64,000 nucleotides of DNA, from assembly GCF_037914945.1 (NCBI RefSeq), contig NZ_CP149787.1, positions 682,001 to 746,000 on the forward strand, written 5' to 3'. Positions 41,865 to 50,838 of the stretch are shown one piece after another. The stretch is from Haloterrigena sp. KLK7. GTDB lineage: Archaea > Halobacteriota > Halobacteria > Halobacteriales > Natrialbaceae. The translations under genes were made by a program, and so were the position numbers. The notes under the pieces were generated by a model. It was not told the origin of the DNA, searched no databases, and saw only the letters and a list, made by a program, of their open reading frames with translations. How positions within the stretch are numbered: the first letter of the stretch is position 1; the number at the start of each line of letters is the position of its first letter.

Positions 41865-43057
41865 GCGGGGACGACGGAGCGATAGCAGCCGAAGACGCCG
41901 AATTCGCTGGCTTCGATCCCATCGAGTTCCTCGAGACGGCCGTCCAGCACCCCTCTCACGAGGACGTCGGTCCGATGCGGGCGTTTCTGTGCGAAACGCT
42001 CGAGGCCCGCGGCGTCGAGCCCCGCGTCGACGACGGCGGGAACGTGCTCGCGACCCGCGGGGCGGCCGACGCCGAGACCCAGGTCGTGCTGAACACGCAC
42101 ATCGACACCGTCTCGCCGCACGTCCCGTTCGAACGGGACGCGGGCGTTCCCGAGGGAACGGGTGAGACCGAGGTCGACACCGGGAACGGCGAGAGCGACG
42201 TAATCCGCGGGCGAGGCTCCTGCGACGCGAAGGGACCGCTCGCCGCGTTGCTCGCGGCCTTCTTCGCCGTCGATCCCACCGAAGGGCATGTCACGCTCGC
42301 GATCACGCCGGACGAGGAGGTGCTCTCGACCGGCGCCTACGAACTCGTCTCCGGCGACGAATCGCCGACTCGAGACGCCGACGCCGTGATCGTCGGCGAG
42401 CCGACCGATCTGGACGTCTGTACGGCCGCGAAGGGACGCTTTCAGGGAACGATCCATCTGACGGGAGCCAACGCCCACGCCGCCGAACCGGAGACCGGAA
42501 CCAACGCCGTCGGGGCGCTCGAGCCCGTCCTCGCGGCGATCCGCACCTTCGGCGAGCGCGACGACGCGCCGCCCGAGCATCCCCAACTCGGCGCCGCGAC
42601 GCTGACCCCGACCGTCGTCGAGGGCGGCGAGGCGACGAACCAGGTGCCGGCCGACTGCGCGCTGACGGTCGACCGCCGCAGCGTTCCGCCCGAGACGGCC
42701 GACGAGTTCCACGCCGCGCTGACCGACCAGTTGCGTCGCGCCGTTCCCGAGGACATCGGCGTCGAGTTCCGCTTTACCGACCGACCGACGCCGTTCCTCG
42801 AGGCCTGGGACACCGACCCCGACGCAGCGGTCGTCGACGTCCTCGCGGACGCGTCCGGCGGCGCGGTGCGCCCGTTCACCGCCGCGACGGAGGCCTCCTA
42901 CTTCGCGGCCGACGCGCCGACGGTCGTCTTCGGCCCCGGCGTGCTCGCCGACGACGAGGGCGCGGTCGCCCACGCCCCGCGGGAGTACGTCCGCGTCGAC
43001 GCCGTGCGGGACGCGGCGCGGGCGCTCGAGGAGACGCTCCGAACGCTCGTCGCATAG
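41861..43057 (+). CDS. dapE: Succinyl-diaminopimelate desuccinylase
   Basis: 398 residues, GTG start overlapping dapF (GTGA). The M20 zinc peptidase signatures are LNTHIDTV (His and Asp), RGRGSCDAKGPLAALL (bridging Asp), TPDEEVL (catalytic Glu), VGEPTDLDV and AVAHAPREYV (late His). It removes succinate from N-succinyl-LL-DAP. An inserted acidic loop (about 95-110) follows the first metal residue. It closes the six-gene lysine operon; only the aminotransferase step (dapC, probably an ArgD-type enzyme) lacks a local gene. Confidence 0.93.
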   Translation: MSGDDGAIAAEDAEFAGFDPIEFLETAVQHPSHEDVGPMRAFLCETLEARGVEPRVDDGGNVLATRGAADAETQVVLNTHIDTVSPHVPFERDAGVPEGTGETEVDTGNGESDVIRGRGSCDAKGPLAALLAAFFAVDPTEGHVTLAITPDEEVLSTGAYELVSGDESPTRDADAVIVGEPTDLDVCTAAKGRFQGTIHLTGANAHAAEPETGTNAVGALEPVLAAIRTFGERDDAPPEHPQLGAATLTPTVVEGGEATNQVPADCALTVDRRSVPPETADEFHAALTDQLRRAVPEDIGVEFRFTDRPTPFLEAWDTDPDAAVVDVLADASGGAVRPFTAATEASYFAADAPTVVFGPGVLADDEGAVAHAPREYVRVDAVRDAARALEETLRTLVA

Positions 43058-43181
43058 CCCGCCTCCTCGTCGCGTAACCCGTCCGTGTGTGCGACCGGGC
43101 GCTCGAGCGGACGTTCCGACCGATGGAGCCGATCCGATCGGGCGTTTTTTGTCGATACTTCCACATCTATCCGAGACGTAC

Positions 43182-44114
43182 GTGTCTCCCCTCGCCGTCG
43201 CCCCCGAAACCGCGTTCGCTCCGGTGACCCTCCCCGCCGTCGGTCCGGACTCGACGGCTCCGTTCGCCGCCTCAGACCTCGCCGCCTCGAGCGTCGACGC
43301 CCCCGTTCCGCGCCCGTTCTGGCTCGCGATCGGCGCGACGGTCGTCGCGGTGCTCGTCGGCGTCGTTCTCCTCACCGCCGCCTCGTCGTTTGCGCGAACG
43401 ATCAGCGACGACATCGCCGAGCGGCCGGATCGCTCCTTTGCCGTCGGATTCCTCGGCCTGTTCGGACTGCTCGTCGCCGTGACGCTGCCGTTGGTCCTCT
43501 CGACGGCGTTCGATCACGCGGTGGTCTCCGCCCTGACGGCGACCGTGGCCGCGCCGGGACTGTTCGTCTGGGGGCTCACCGTGGTCGTCGGCGGCTGTCT
43601 CGGAGCCGTCGCGATCGGCGACCGACTCGTCGGACGGCGCAGCGATTCGGCATCGCTCGTTCCGGCGGTCGTCGTCGGCGCCGTCGTCCTCGGTGCGAGT
43701 CAACTCGTCCCCGTGTTCGGCGCGCTGGTGGCGATGGGGTTGGCGACGGTCGCAATCGGCGCCGTCGCGAGACGGTGGTTCGACGTCGACGAGCGCCTGT
43801 TCGGCGGCGACGCGGCCCGCGGGTCGACCGGGAGGTCGGAAACCGGTCGCTCGAGTGCCGGGCGGGAGACCGAATCGGACCGGGCGCCGTCCGCCGTGGC
43901 CTGGAACAGCGGAGACGAACCTGCCGAACCGTCGGCAGACCGCGAGGAACGTTCGTGGCCGGACGGAACGGAGGCCGTCCTCGAACGGGACGGCGATGAC
44001 GGTGCCGGCCGGGACGAGATCGACATCGTCGGGGACGACGAGAACTGGACCGTCGGTGGCTGGCGGTGGGACGCCGACGCGGACGACGATGGGGGCGGCG
44101 ACGGGACACAGTAG
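43182..44114 (+). CDS. Haloarchaeal membrane protein with acidic tail
   Basis: 310 residues from a GTG at 43182 (MSPLAVAPETAFAPV); the frame to 43089 adds a segment unlike any signal. Five hydrophobic stretches lie at about 48-72, 90-112, 120-140, 160-180 and 185-205, then a hydrophilic, acidic C-terminal tail of about 90 residues (SWPDGTEAVLERDGDDGAGRDEIDIVGDDE, then WTVGGWRWDADADDD). I do not recognise the family; no enzyme residues are visible. It follows dapE by 124 bases and may be a separate unit. Confidence 0.6.
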   Translation: MSPLAVAPETAFAPVTLPAVGPDSTAPFAASDLAASSVDAPVPRPFWLAIGATVVAVLVGVVLLTAASSFARTISDDIAERPDRSFAVGFLGLFGLLVAVTLPLVLSTAFDHAVVSALTATVAAPGLFVWGLTVVVGGCLGAVAIGDRLVGRRSDSASLVPAVVVGAVVLGASQLVPVFGALVAMGLATVAIGAVARRWFDVDERLFGGDAARGSTGRSETGRSSAGRETESDRAPSAVAWNSGDEPAEPSADREERSWPDGTEAVLERDGDDGAGRDEIDIVGDDENWTVGGWRWDADADDDGGGDGTQ

Positions 44115-44195
44115 TCGTTCGCAGCGGGGCTCGAGTCGCAAGTCATCGAAATCACCGACGGGCGACTCGGACCTCTCGGTCGCTGCGGCCCGATC

Positions 44196-44969
44196 TCAGG
44201 CGTACGTCAGGTAGTTCGAGAGGTAGACGATCGCGTTGTAGCAGCCGTGGACCAGCGCCGGGACGAGCAGGCTGCCGGAGAGTTCGTACAGCGTGCCGAG
44301 GTAGAGTCCCAGCGCCAGCACCGTGCCGAGACTCACGAGGACGGCGCCGAACTCCTCGCCCATGTAGACGGGGAAGTGGACGGCGGCGAAGACGAGCGCG
44401 GACAGGGGGACCGCCAGCGGCGTCGGGAACGACTCGCCGAGTCGCGACTGGACGACCCCGCGGTAGAGCAGTTCCTCCCCGGGACCGGTGAGGAGGAGCG
44501 CGATCGGAATGCCGACGAGAAACAGGACCGGACGTCGGCGGTTCTCCTCGATGCTCGAGTGGGTCTCGCCCTCGCCACCGGTGCCGAACGGATCGACGTA
44601 CTCGACGAGGCCGTGATAGCCGACGACGACGATAAACGCCCCGACCAGTCCGAGGACGATCCACGCCAGATCCCAGATCGTCGGGTTGCGGAGTCGGAGG
44701 AACGTGCGGACGAAGTCGCGGTCGAAACCCTCGCGGCGAACGATCAGATACGTCAGCGCGAGACCGCCGGCCCCGACGACGTTGAACGCGACCGACGTGG
44801 CGATCTGGGTGATCGCCTCGACCTCGTAGCCGAGCGCGAACACCTGTCCCTGGACGCCCAGCGCCGCGGCGTAGCCGGTCAGCCAGCCGCCGAACGCGAG
44901 GCCGAGACAGAGGACGACGACGCGGACGCGCGCCGGAACCGTTCCGACGATCGATCGACTCGAGGACAC
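44196..44969 (-). CDS. CPBP-family intramembrane glutamic protease
   Basis: 257 residues, GTG start (MSSSRSIVGTVPARV). Eight hydrophobic segments. The CPBP/Abi motifs are GEELLYRGVVQSRL (EExxxR), LVFAAVHFPVYMG (FxxxH) and LVHGCYNAIVYL (HxxxN). Members include CAAX-prenyl proteases and bacteriocin-immunity-type proteins; in haloarchaea they are numerous and mostly uncharacterised. It converges on the acidic-tail membrane protein. Confidence 0.88.
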   Translation of the reverse strand: MSSSRSIVGTVPARVRVVVLCLGLAFGGWLTGYAAALGVQGQVFALGYEVEAITQIATSVAFNVVGAGGLALTYLIVRREGFDRDFVRTFLRLRNPTIWDLAWIVLGLVGAFIVVVGYHGLVEYVDPFGTGGEGETHSSIEENRRRPVLFLVGIPIALLLTGPGEELLYRGVVQSRLGESFPTPLAVPLSALVFAAVHFPVYMGEEFGAVLVSLGTVLALGLYLGTLYELSGSLLVPALVHGCYNAIVYLSNYLTYA

Positions 44970-45039
44970 GGTCGATCCTACCCACTACGGATAGAAATAG
45001 GTACTGACACGTCGGGTGGCCCCCGTCGGGCGATCCTCG

Positions 45040-46425
45040 TTACTCGAGGTCGTCGACCAGTTCGTCGGCGACGCCGACGTAGTCCGTCGGCGTCAGGGCC
45101 AGCAGTTCCTCGCGGACGTCCTCGTCGACGTCGAGGTCGTCGAACAGCTCGCGGAAGTCCTCGATCGAGACGTCCTTACCCCGGGTCACGGCCTTGACGC
45201 GCTCGTAGGCGTCCTCCTGGCCCTCCCGGCGGAGGATCGTCTGGACCGCTTCGCCGATGATCTCGGGGGTCGACTCGAGCTCCTCGCGCATCACCCGCTC
45301 GGTGGGGACGACCTTCTCGAGGCCGGCGGCGGTCTTGGTGTAGCCGATCAGGCAGTGGGCGAAGGCGGCGCCGATGTTGCGCTTGACCGTCGAGTCCGAG
45401 AGGTCACGCTGGAGTCGCGAGGTGGTGACGTAGTCGGCGAGGAAGGTCAGGTCCGAGTTGGCCTTCGAGAGGTTGCCCTCGCTGTTCTCGAAGTCGATCG
45501 GGTTGACCTTGTGGGGCATCGTCGAGGAGCCCGTCTCGCCCTCGACGGCCTCCTGGCCGAGATAGCGGTCGGAGACGTAGAGCCAGACGTCCAGATCGAG
45601 GTCGAGGATGACGTCGTTGGCTCCGCGGAAGGCGTCGAAGAGGGTCGCGAGGTCGTCACACGGGTTGACCTGCGTCGTGAGGGGTTCGAACTCGAGCCCC
45701 AGCCCCGTGACGAAGTCCCGGGCGAACGCCGGCCAGTCGACGTCGGGGTAGGCCGCGTGGTGGGCCGCGTAGGTTCCGGACGCGCCGCCGAGTTTCCCCC
45801 GCAGGTCGTCGGTCGCCCGTCGGATGCGACCCGTCGCGCGGGCCAGTCGAGAGGCGTAGACGGCCATCTCCTTGCCGAAGGTGGTCGGCGTCGCGGGCTG
45901 GCCGTGGGTGCGGGCCAGCATCGGGACGGCCCGGTGTTCCCGCGCCATCTCCGCCACCGTGTCGCGGACGTCGTACAGTTCGGGCAGGAGCACCTCGTCG
46001 ACGGCGTCCCGGACGAGCAGCCGATGGGCGAGGTTGTTCACGTCCTCGCTGGTCAGCCCGAAGTGGATCCACGCCGAGGCGTCGCTGTCGGCGGGGAGTT
46101 CGTGGCGGACGAAGTACTCGACGGCCTTGACATCGTGGTTGGTCGCCTCGAACTCGTCGTGGCCCTCGGTCTCGAGTTTCTTGATCAGACGGGCGTCCTC
46201 CTCGGCGAAGTGCTTGTAGAGACCCCGGAGGTGTTCGCGCTCCTCGAGGTCGAACTCCAGCGGCGTCGCCTCCAGATCGGCCAGCGCGATGAGGTACTCG
46301 ACTTCGACGCGAACCCGCGCTCGCATGAGCGCGGCCTCGCTGGCGTAGGGCGACAGCGGTGCGGTCCGGCTGCTGTACCGACCGTCCAGTGGCGAGACGG
46401 CGTACAGGGCGTCGGTGTCGGTCAT
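45040..46425 (-). CDS. purB: Adenylosuccinate lyase
   Basis: 461 residues from MTDTDALYAVSPLDGRYSSRTAPLSPY. Superfamily residues are visible: HFGLTSEDVNNLAHRL, TRTHGQPATPTTFGKEMAV-like ARTHGQPATPTTFGKEM (His general acid region), QVNPCDDLATLF and the signature SSTMPHKVNPIDFENSEGNL with its catalytic Ser. It acts twice in purine synthesis, on SAICAR and on adenylosuccinate. Its promoter faces that of purN-purH across 177 bases. Confidence 0.95.
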   Translation of the reverse strand: MTDTDALYAVSPLDGRYSSRTAPLSPYASEAALMRARVRVEVEYLIALADLEATPLEFDLEEREHLRGLYKHFAEEDARLIKKLETEGHDEFEATNHDVKAVEYFVRHELPADSDASAWIHFGLTSEDVNNLAHRLLVRDAVDEVLLPELYDVRDTVAEMAREHRAVPMLARTHGQPATPTTFGKEMAVYASRLARATGRIRRATDDLRGKLGGASGTYAAHHAAYPDVDWPAFARDFVTGLGLEFEPLTTQVNPCDDLATLFDAFRGANDVILDLDLDVWLYVSDRYLGQEAVEGETGSSTMPHKVNPIDFENSEGNLSKANSDLTFLADYVTTSRLQRDLSDSTVKRNIGAAFAHCLIGYTKTAAGLEKVVPTERVMREELESTPEIIGEAVQTILRREGQEDAYERVKAVTRGKDVSIEDFRELFDDLDVDEDVREELLALTPTDYVGVADELVDDLE

Positions 46426-46490
46426 AGTAGTCCGTCCGCAACCATCGCGAAAAAGGGTATCGAAACCGCGACCCGCTCGGGGCCACGAGC

Positions 46491-46538
46491 GTGTATATCT
46501 CGGCGATCCGATACGGTAATATCGGGATAAGTATACAC
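46491..46538. promoter_or_regulatory. Spaced inverted repeat in the purB / purN-purH divergent region
   Basis: GTGTATA (46491-46497) and TATACAC (46532-46538) are perfect 7-base arms 34 bases apart, in the shared promoter region. They may include the two divergent TATA boxes or be sites for a purine regulator. Confidence 0.35.
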
Positions 46539-46602
46539 AACTATGCATACTCGAGGGATCGAGACCGCAACCACTTTGCCGTTCGCGGGCGCCACTCCGA
46601 CC

Positions 46603-48240
46603 ATGACGCGAATCGCCGGGATGGCCGGCAACCGAGGGCGCAACCTGTTGAACATCGCCGATCGCAACCCGGGCGGGGCCGAACTGGCCGTCGTCCTCAC
46701 GAACGACGCGGACGCACCGGTGCTCGAGGCCGCCGCCGAGCGCGGGATCCCGACCGAGGTCGTGCCGCTCGAGGACGACATGAGTCGGAGCGAGCACGAG
46801 GAGGCCGTCCTCGATGCGCTGAGCGAGCACGAGTTCGACCTCGTCTGCCTGGACGGCTACATGCGCATCCTCTCGGACACCTTCCTCTCCGAGGCGCCGA
46901 CGACGCTGAACGTCCACCCCGCGCTCCTGCCCGCGTTCCCCGGGATAGACGCCTGGGGTGACGCGCTCGAGGCCGACGTCTCCGTCACGGGGTGTACGGT
47001 CCACGTCGTCACGGACGCGACCGACGAGGACGGCGACGTCGTCGAGGACGAGGTCGACGCCGGCCCGATCGTCACCCAGGAGCCGATCCCGGTCTACGAG
47101 GGCGACGACGAGGAGACGCTCAAGGAGCGGGTCCTCTACGAGGGCGAGTTCCGCGCGTACCCGCGTGCAGTGAAGTGGTTCGCCGAGGACGCCGTGGACG
47201 TGGACCTCGAGGCGGGCGAGGTCACCGTCGAGAGCGACGTGGCGGGAGTCGAGGACGCCGATCACGATGGTCTTCCGAGTCGACGCATCGTCTCGAACGA
47301 CCGCGCCGACACCCTTCGCTACGGGGAGAATCCCCATCAGGATGCCGCGGTGTACACCGACTACACCACCGACGAGGCCAGCGTCGTCCACGCCGACCAG
47401 CTCAACGAGGGCGCGAAGGCCCTCTCGTACAACAATTACAACGACGCCGACGGCGCGCTGAACCTCATCAAGGAGTTCGACGAACCCGCCGCCGCGGTGA
47501 TCAAGCACACCAACCCGGCCGGCTGTGCGACCGCCGACTCGCTGGCCGAGGCCTACGAGAAGGCCCTCTCGACGGACCCGATGAGCGCCTTCGGCGGCAT
47601 CGTCGCGCTGAATCGCGAGTGCGACGCCGCGACGGCCGAGCAGATCATCGACTCGTTCAAGGAGGTCGTCGTCGCGCCCGGCTACACCGACGACGCCCTC
47701 GAGACCCTCTTCGAGAAGGACAACCTGCGCGTGCTGGACGTCGGCGAACTCGGTGAACGGACGGAGCGCTTCACCGAAAAGCCCCTCGTGGGCGGCCGCC
47801 TCGTGCAGGAACGGGACCTGCAGTCGATCTCGGTCGACGACCTCGAGGTCGTCACCGAGCGCGAGCCCACGGAGGAAGAGCTCGAGACGATGGTCTTCGC
47901 GTGGCAGACCCTCAAACACGTCAAGTCCAACGGGATTCTCTTCGCGGACGGCACCGAGACGGTCGGCATCGGCATGGGCCAGGTCTCCCGCGTCGACGCG
48001 GTCCGACTCGCGGCGATGAAGGCCGACGAGCACGCCGAGGGGAAGGACGCCGAGGGCGCGGTCATGGCCTCGGACGCCTTCTTCCCGTTCCCGGACGGCA
48101 TCGAGGAGGCCGCCGAGGCGGGCATCGAGGCGGTCGTCCAGCCCGGCGGGTCGGTCAACGACGACGACGTGATCGAGGCCGCGGACGAACACGGGATCGC
48201 GATGGCGTTCACGGGCCAGCGGTCTTTCAGACACGACTGA
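46603..48240 (+). CDS. purNH: Bifunctional GAR / AICAR formyltransferase fusion (PurN-PurH)
   Basis: 545 residues from MTRIAGMAGNRGRNLLNI. The N-terminal 200 residues are a PurN-type formyltransferase with the conserved NVHPALLPAFPG (Asn, His) and a VDAGPIVTQE (Asp loop). After a linker the C-terminal 325 residues are the AICAR transformylase half of PurH: RYGENPHQDAAVY, AAAVIKHTNPAGCATA (Lys-His), AFGGIVALN and WQTLKHVKSNGI. The IMP cyclohydrolase (MGS-like) half is missing; archaea commonly use PurO. An ATG at 46543 would add 20 residues. The name purNH describes the fusion. Confidence 0.92.
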   Translation: MTRIAGMAGNRGRNLLNIADRNPGGAELAVVLTNDADAPVLEAAAERGIPTEVVPLEDDMSRSEHEEAVLDALSEHEFDLVCLDGYMRILSDTFLSEAPTTLNVHPALLPAFPGIDAWGDALEADVSVTGCTVHVVTDATDEDGDVVEDEVDAGPIVTQEPIPVYEGDDEETLKERVLYEGEFRAYPRAVKWFAEDAVDVDLEAGEVTVESDVAGVEDADHDGLPSRRIVSNDRADTLRYGENPHQDAAVYTDYTTDEASVVHADQLNEGAKALSYNNYNDADGALNLIKEFDEPAAAVIKHTNPAGCATADSLAEAYEKALSTDPMSAFGGIVALNRECDAATAEQIIDSFKEVVVAPGYTDDALETLFEKDNLRVLDVGELGERTERFTEKPLVGGRLVQERDLQSISVDDLEVVTEREPTEEELETMVFAWQTLKHVKSNGILFADGTETVGIGMGQVSRVDAVRLAAMKADEHAEGKDAEGAVMASDAFFPFPDGIEEAAEAGIEAVVQPGGSVNDDDVIEAADEHGIAMAFTGQRSFRHD

Positions 48241-48358
48241 GCGAGAGCGGCGCGCCACTCGCCTCTCGTCGCACCCTCTCGGTCCGTCAGGAGCGCACGA
48301 CGCACCGAATGAGGATTTCTCGACGCTACTCGATGGCTGATATTCGTTGCTGCGAATT

Positions 48359-48372
48359 GCTATACATATACG
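48359..48372 (+). promoter_or_regulatory. TATA-like box upstream of the lipoprotein gene
   Basis: gctatacatatacg lies about 45 bases before the ATG at 48415, in an AT-rich section. Confidence 0.4.
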
Positions 48373-48414
48373 TGGCCGTGAATTACATAATGTCTGAAAA
48401 TAGTTGGAGCGTGT

Positions 48415-49551
48415 ATGTATAGGAGAACGGCACTCACAGCGGCAGTTTCGCTGATAGCGGTGTCTGCTGGCTGTACCGGTAGCGAAGACGAGCAACCGAG
48501 CGATTCGGAACCGGGGGACTCCGACGGTAACCAGACAGACGGAGCTGAGAGCGTCAACGAGACTGAGGAAGAACTAACGCTCGAGACGTTCGAGTATCCG
48601 GAAGCGGTCAACCAAGACGGATTCCGGCGGAATCTGGCCTCCGTCCATGCCGACCGGCTGGATGAGGCTGGATCGTTTCAGTTGACTCGAGAGAGGGAGG
48701 AAATGAGGGGACGGCATGACTCAGAGAACGAAGCGACAACGACCGTCGACGGGGACACCCTCCACCTCACATACGACGAAGACGGATTTCTGAGCACGGA
48801 CGTGTGGTTCGACGCCGAGACAGACGGACCCACTGCTCTCGTCCGTAGTTCGAACGGTTCCGAAGAACGGTATCGGAGAGAGGACCGACCTCAGCTGAGA
48901 GAGAACGCCGACGCCGCCGATACGCTCGGTGCGCTGATCGACGCCGCGATGTTCGAAGCGACGGAACTCGACGAGCGCGACGACACGCCGGTCATCGTCT
49001 TCGAATCGGTCGACGTGATCGACGCGAGCGCGCTCGAGAGCGTTCAGCGTATGGACCGATACGACGATCTCGAGGCGTCAATCGCTGTCTCAGAAGCGGG
49101 GGTAGTCGGCTATCAGTACGAACTGGAAGGCGAGCGGTTCGACGAGCCGATGATCGTGACCGAATCGGCGACGTTCGAGGACGTCGGCGAAGCGACTCTC
49201 GAGGAACCCGACTGGGTCGACGAGGGCCGAGAGCGCGCACTCGAACTGTCGATCGAACCGGCCGCGGACGAGTCGTCGTTCATCGTGACGGTCGAACGCG
49301 GGGAGCCAATTCCGTCGGGTGCACAGATCAACTTCTTCGCCGGCACTCATCTCCGCGGTGAACTCGACGGGGAGATCACGCGAGAGGACACGCTCTACCT
49401 GTACAATGACGGGGGACAACTCGGAACGTCAATCAATAGCGAACCGAACAGCGGTTCGGAGCTCCAGACCGACTTCGCTGATCTCGGTATCAGAACGGAA
49501 AGCGGACTCATCGTGTATGAAGGGAAGTACGACGCGTACACCGAGGAATAA
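48415..49551 (+). CDS. Secreted lipoprotein of a haloarchaeal family
   Basis: 378 residues. MYRRTALTAAVSLIAVSAGCTGSEDEQ is a Tat- or Sec-like signal with lipobox Cys20, followed by a Ser/Asp/Glu linker. The rest is beta-rich, with repeated E-rich strands, and ends GLIVYEGKYDAYTEE. It looks like the DUF7537 type of lipoprotein, which has no known function. Neighbours give no pathway. Lower GC than its surroundings. Confidence 0.75.
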   Translation: MYRRTALTAAVSLIAVSAGCTGSEDEQPSDSEPGDSDGNQTDGAESVNETEEELTLETFEYPEAVNQDGFRRNLASVHADRLDEAGSFQLTREREEMRGRHDSENEATTTVDGDTLHLTYDEDGFLSTDVWFDAETDGPTALVRSSNGSEERYRREDRPQLRENADAADTLGALIDAAMFEATELDERDDTPVIVFESVDVIDASALESVQRMDRYDDLEASIAVSEAGVVGYQYELEGERFDEPMIVTESATFEDVGEATLEEPDWVDEGRERALELSIEPAADESSFIVTVERGEPIPSGAQINFFAGTHLRGELDGEITREDTLYLYNDGGQLGTSINSEPNSGSELQTDFADLGIRTESGLIVYEGKYDAYTEE

Positions 49552-49766
49552 CCGGTCGATCGATCGTCCGACCTGAGGGCGTCGATCGCGTGTCGCAGAC
49601 CGGAAACCGGATCGACGAAGAACCGACGAGACGCGACCGAACGCGATACCAAGCAGTACGTAGCGAACGCCGATTCGAACGCCGTGAGTACAGGAACTGA
49701 CCGGTTCCGATCCGTATTCACGTTGAAGGTCGGACGAGTGAAAGTCGTCGGCAACGGCAGTCCGAA

Positions 49767-50708
49767 CTAGTCCCGTTCGTAGAGATCGGTCGAGAGGTAC
49801 CGTTCCCCGGTGTCGGGGAGGACGGCGACGACCAGTTCGTCGGGGTGTTCGGCCGCGTAGTCGGCCGCGGCCGCCAGCGCCGCGCCCGCAGAGATACCGA
49901 CCAGGACCCCTTCTGTGCGACCCAGTTTCCGGGACGCTTCCTTCGCTGCGTCCCCCTCGACTGACCGCACCTCGTCGACCAGTTCGGTTCGGAGGATGTC
50001 GGGCACGAAGCCGGGACCGATCCCCTGAATGTCGTGGCCGTCGCTGCTCAACTCCGAGAGGGTCGGCGACGCGGCCGGTTCGACGGCGACCGACGTGAGG
50101 TCGGTCTTCCCCCGCTCCTCCTTGATGTACTCGGAGACGCCTGTGATCGTCCCTCCGGTGCCGACGCCCGCGACGACCGCGTCGACCGCGCCGTCCGTCG
50201 CGTCCCAGATCTCGGGCCCGGTCGTCTCCCGGTGGGCCGCCGGGTTCGCCTCGTTCTCGAACTGGCGGGCCATGATCGCGTCCTCGCGCTCGGCGACGAG
50301 CTCCTCGGCGCGCTCGTTCGCGCCGCCCATCCCGTCCTCGGCGGGCGTCAACTCGAGGTCGGCGCCCAACGCCTTCAGGAGCTGGCGGCGCTCGGTCGAC
50401 ATCGAGGACGGCATCGTCAGCACGCAGTCGTAGCCGCGGGCGGCACAGACCGCGGCCAGCCCGATGCCGGTGTTGCCGCTGGTCGATTCGACGACGGTGT
50501 CGCCGGGCTCGAGCGCGCCCGCCCGCTCGGCGGCGTCGACGATCGCCCGCGCGATCCGATCCTTGACCGAGTAGGGGTTGTGCGCCTCGAGCTTTCCGAA
50601 GCAGTTGTCGGCGAACGCGTCCAGTCGCAACAGCGGCGTTCGACCGATCAGTTCGTCGACGGTCTCGGCGGCGTCGATCTCGGCCGCGGTCTCGAGTGAT
50701 GGTCCCAT
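49767..50708 (-). CDS. cysK: Cysteine synthase (O-acetylserine sulfhydrylase type)
   Basis: 313 residues from MGPSLETAAEIDAAETVDELIGRTPLLRL. PLP signatures are NPYSVKDRIARAIV (Lys), VVESTSGNTGIGLA, GVGTGGTITGVSEYI and GISAGAALAAAADY. It makes cysteine from O-acetylserine (or O-phosphoserine in some archaea). The frame continues far upstream into the divergent SIMPL gene region, but only the 50708 start gives the family N-terminus. Divergent from the SIMPL gene, 130 bases apart. Confidence 0.92.
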   Translation of the reverse strand: MGPSLETAAEIDAAETVDELIGRTPLLRLDAFADNCFGKLEAHNPYSVKDRIARAIVDAAERAGALEPGDTVVESTSGNTGIGLAAVCAARGYDCVLTMPSSMSTERRQLLKALGADLELTPAEDGMGGANERAEELVAEREDAIMARQFENEANPAAHRETTGPEIWDATDGAVDAVVAGVGTGGTITGVSEYIKEERGKTDLTSVAVEPAASPTLSELSSDGHDIQGIGPGFVPDILRTELVDEVRSVEGDAAKEASRKLGRTEGVLVGISAGAALAAAADYAAEHPDELVVAVLPDTGERYLSTDLYERD

Positions 50709-50838
50709 CAGTTCAGACACTCGCGACGACCCCACTACCAGTTGCCCCGAACGGATTCGGGTCGTGCGGACGCTCGCGGTTCGGCGGACCGTTCGAGCAC
50801 GGGCGGGGCTTTTTTCCGCCGCTCGTCGTCCGTCAGCT

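Noticed and set aside
45040-48495. A 1151-codon open frame on the minus strand running from purB through the purN-purH region
   Set aside because: It is antisense to purN-purH; only the part from 46425 down carries adenylosuccinate lyase signatures. Long antisense frames are expected in GC-rich haloarchaeal DNA.
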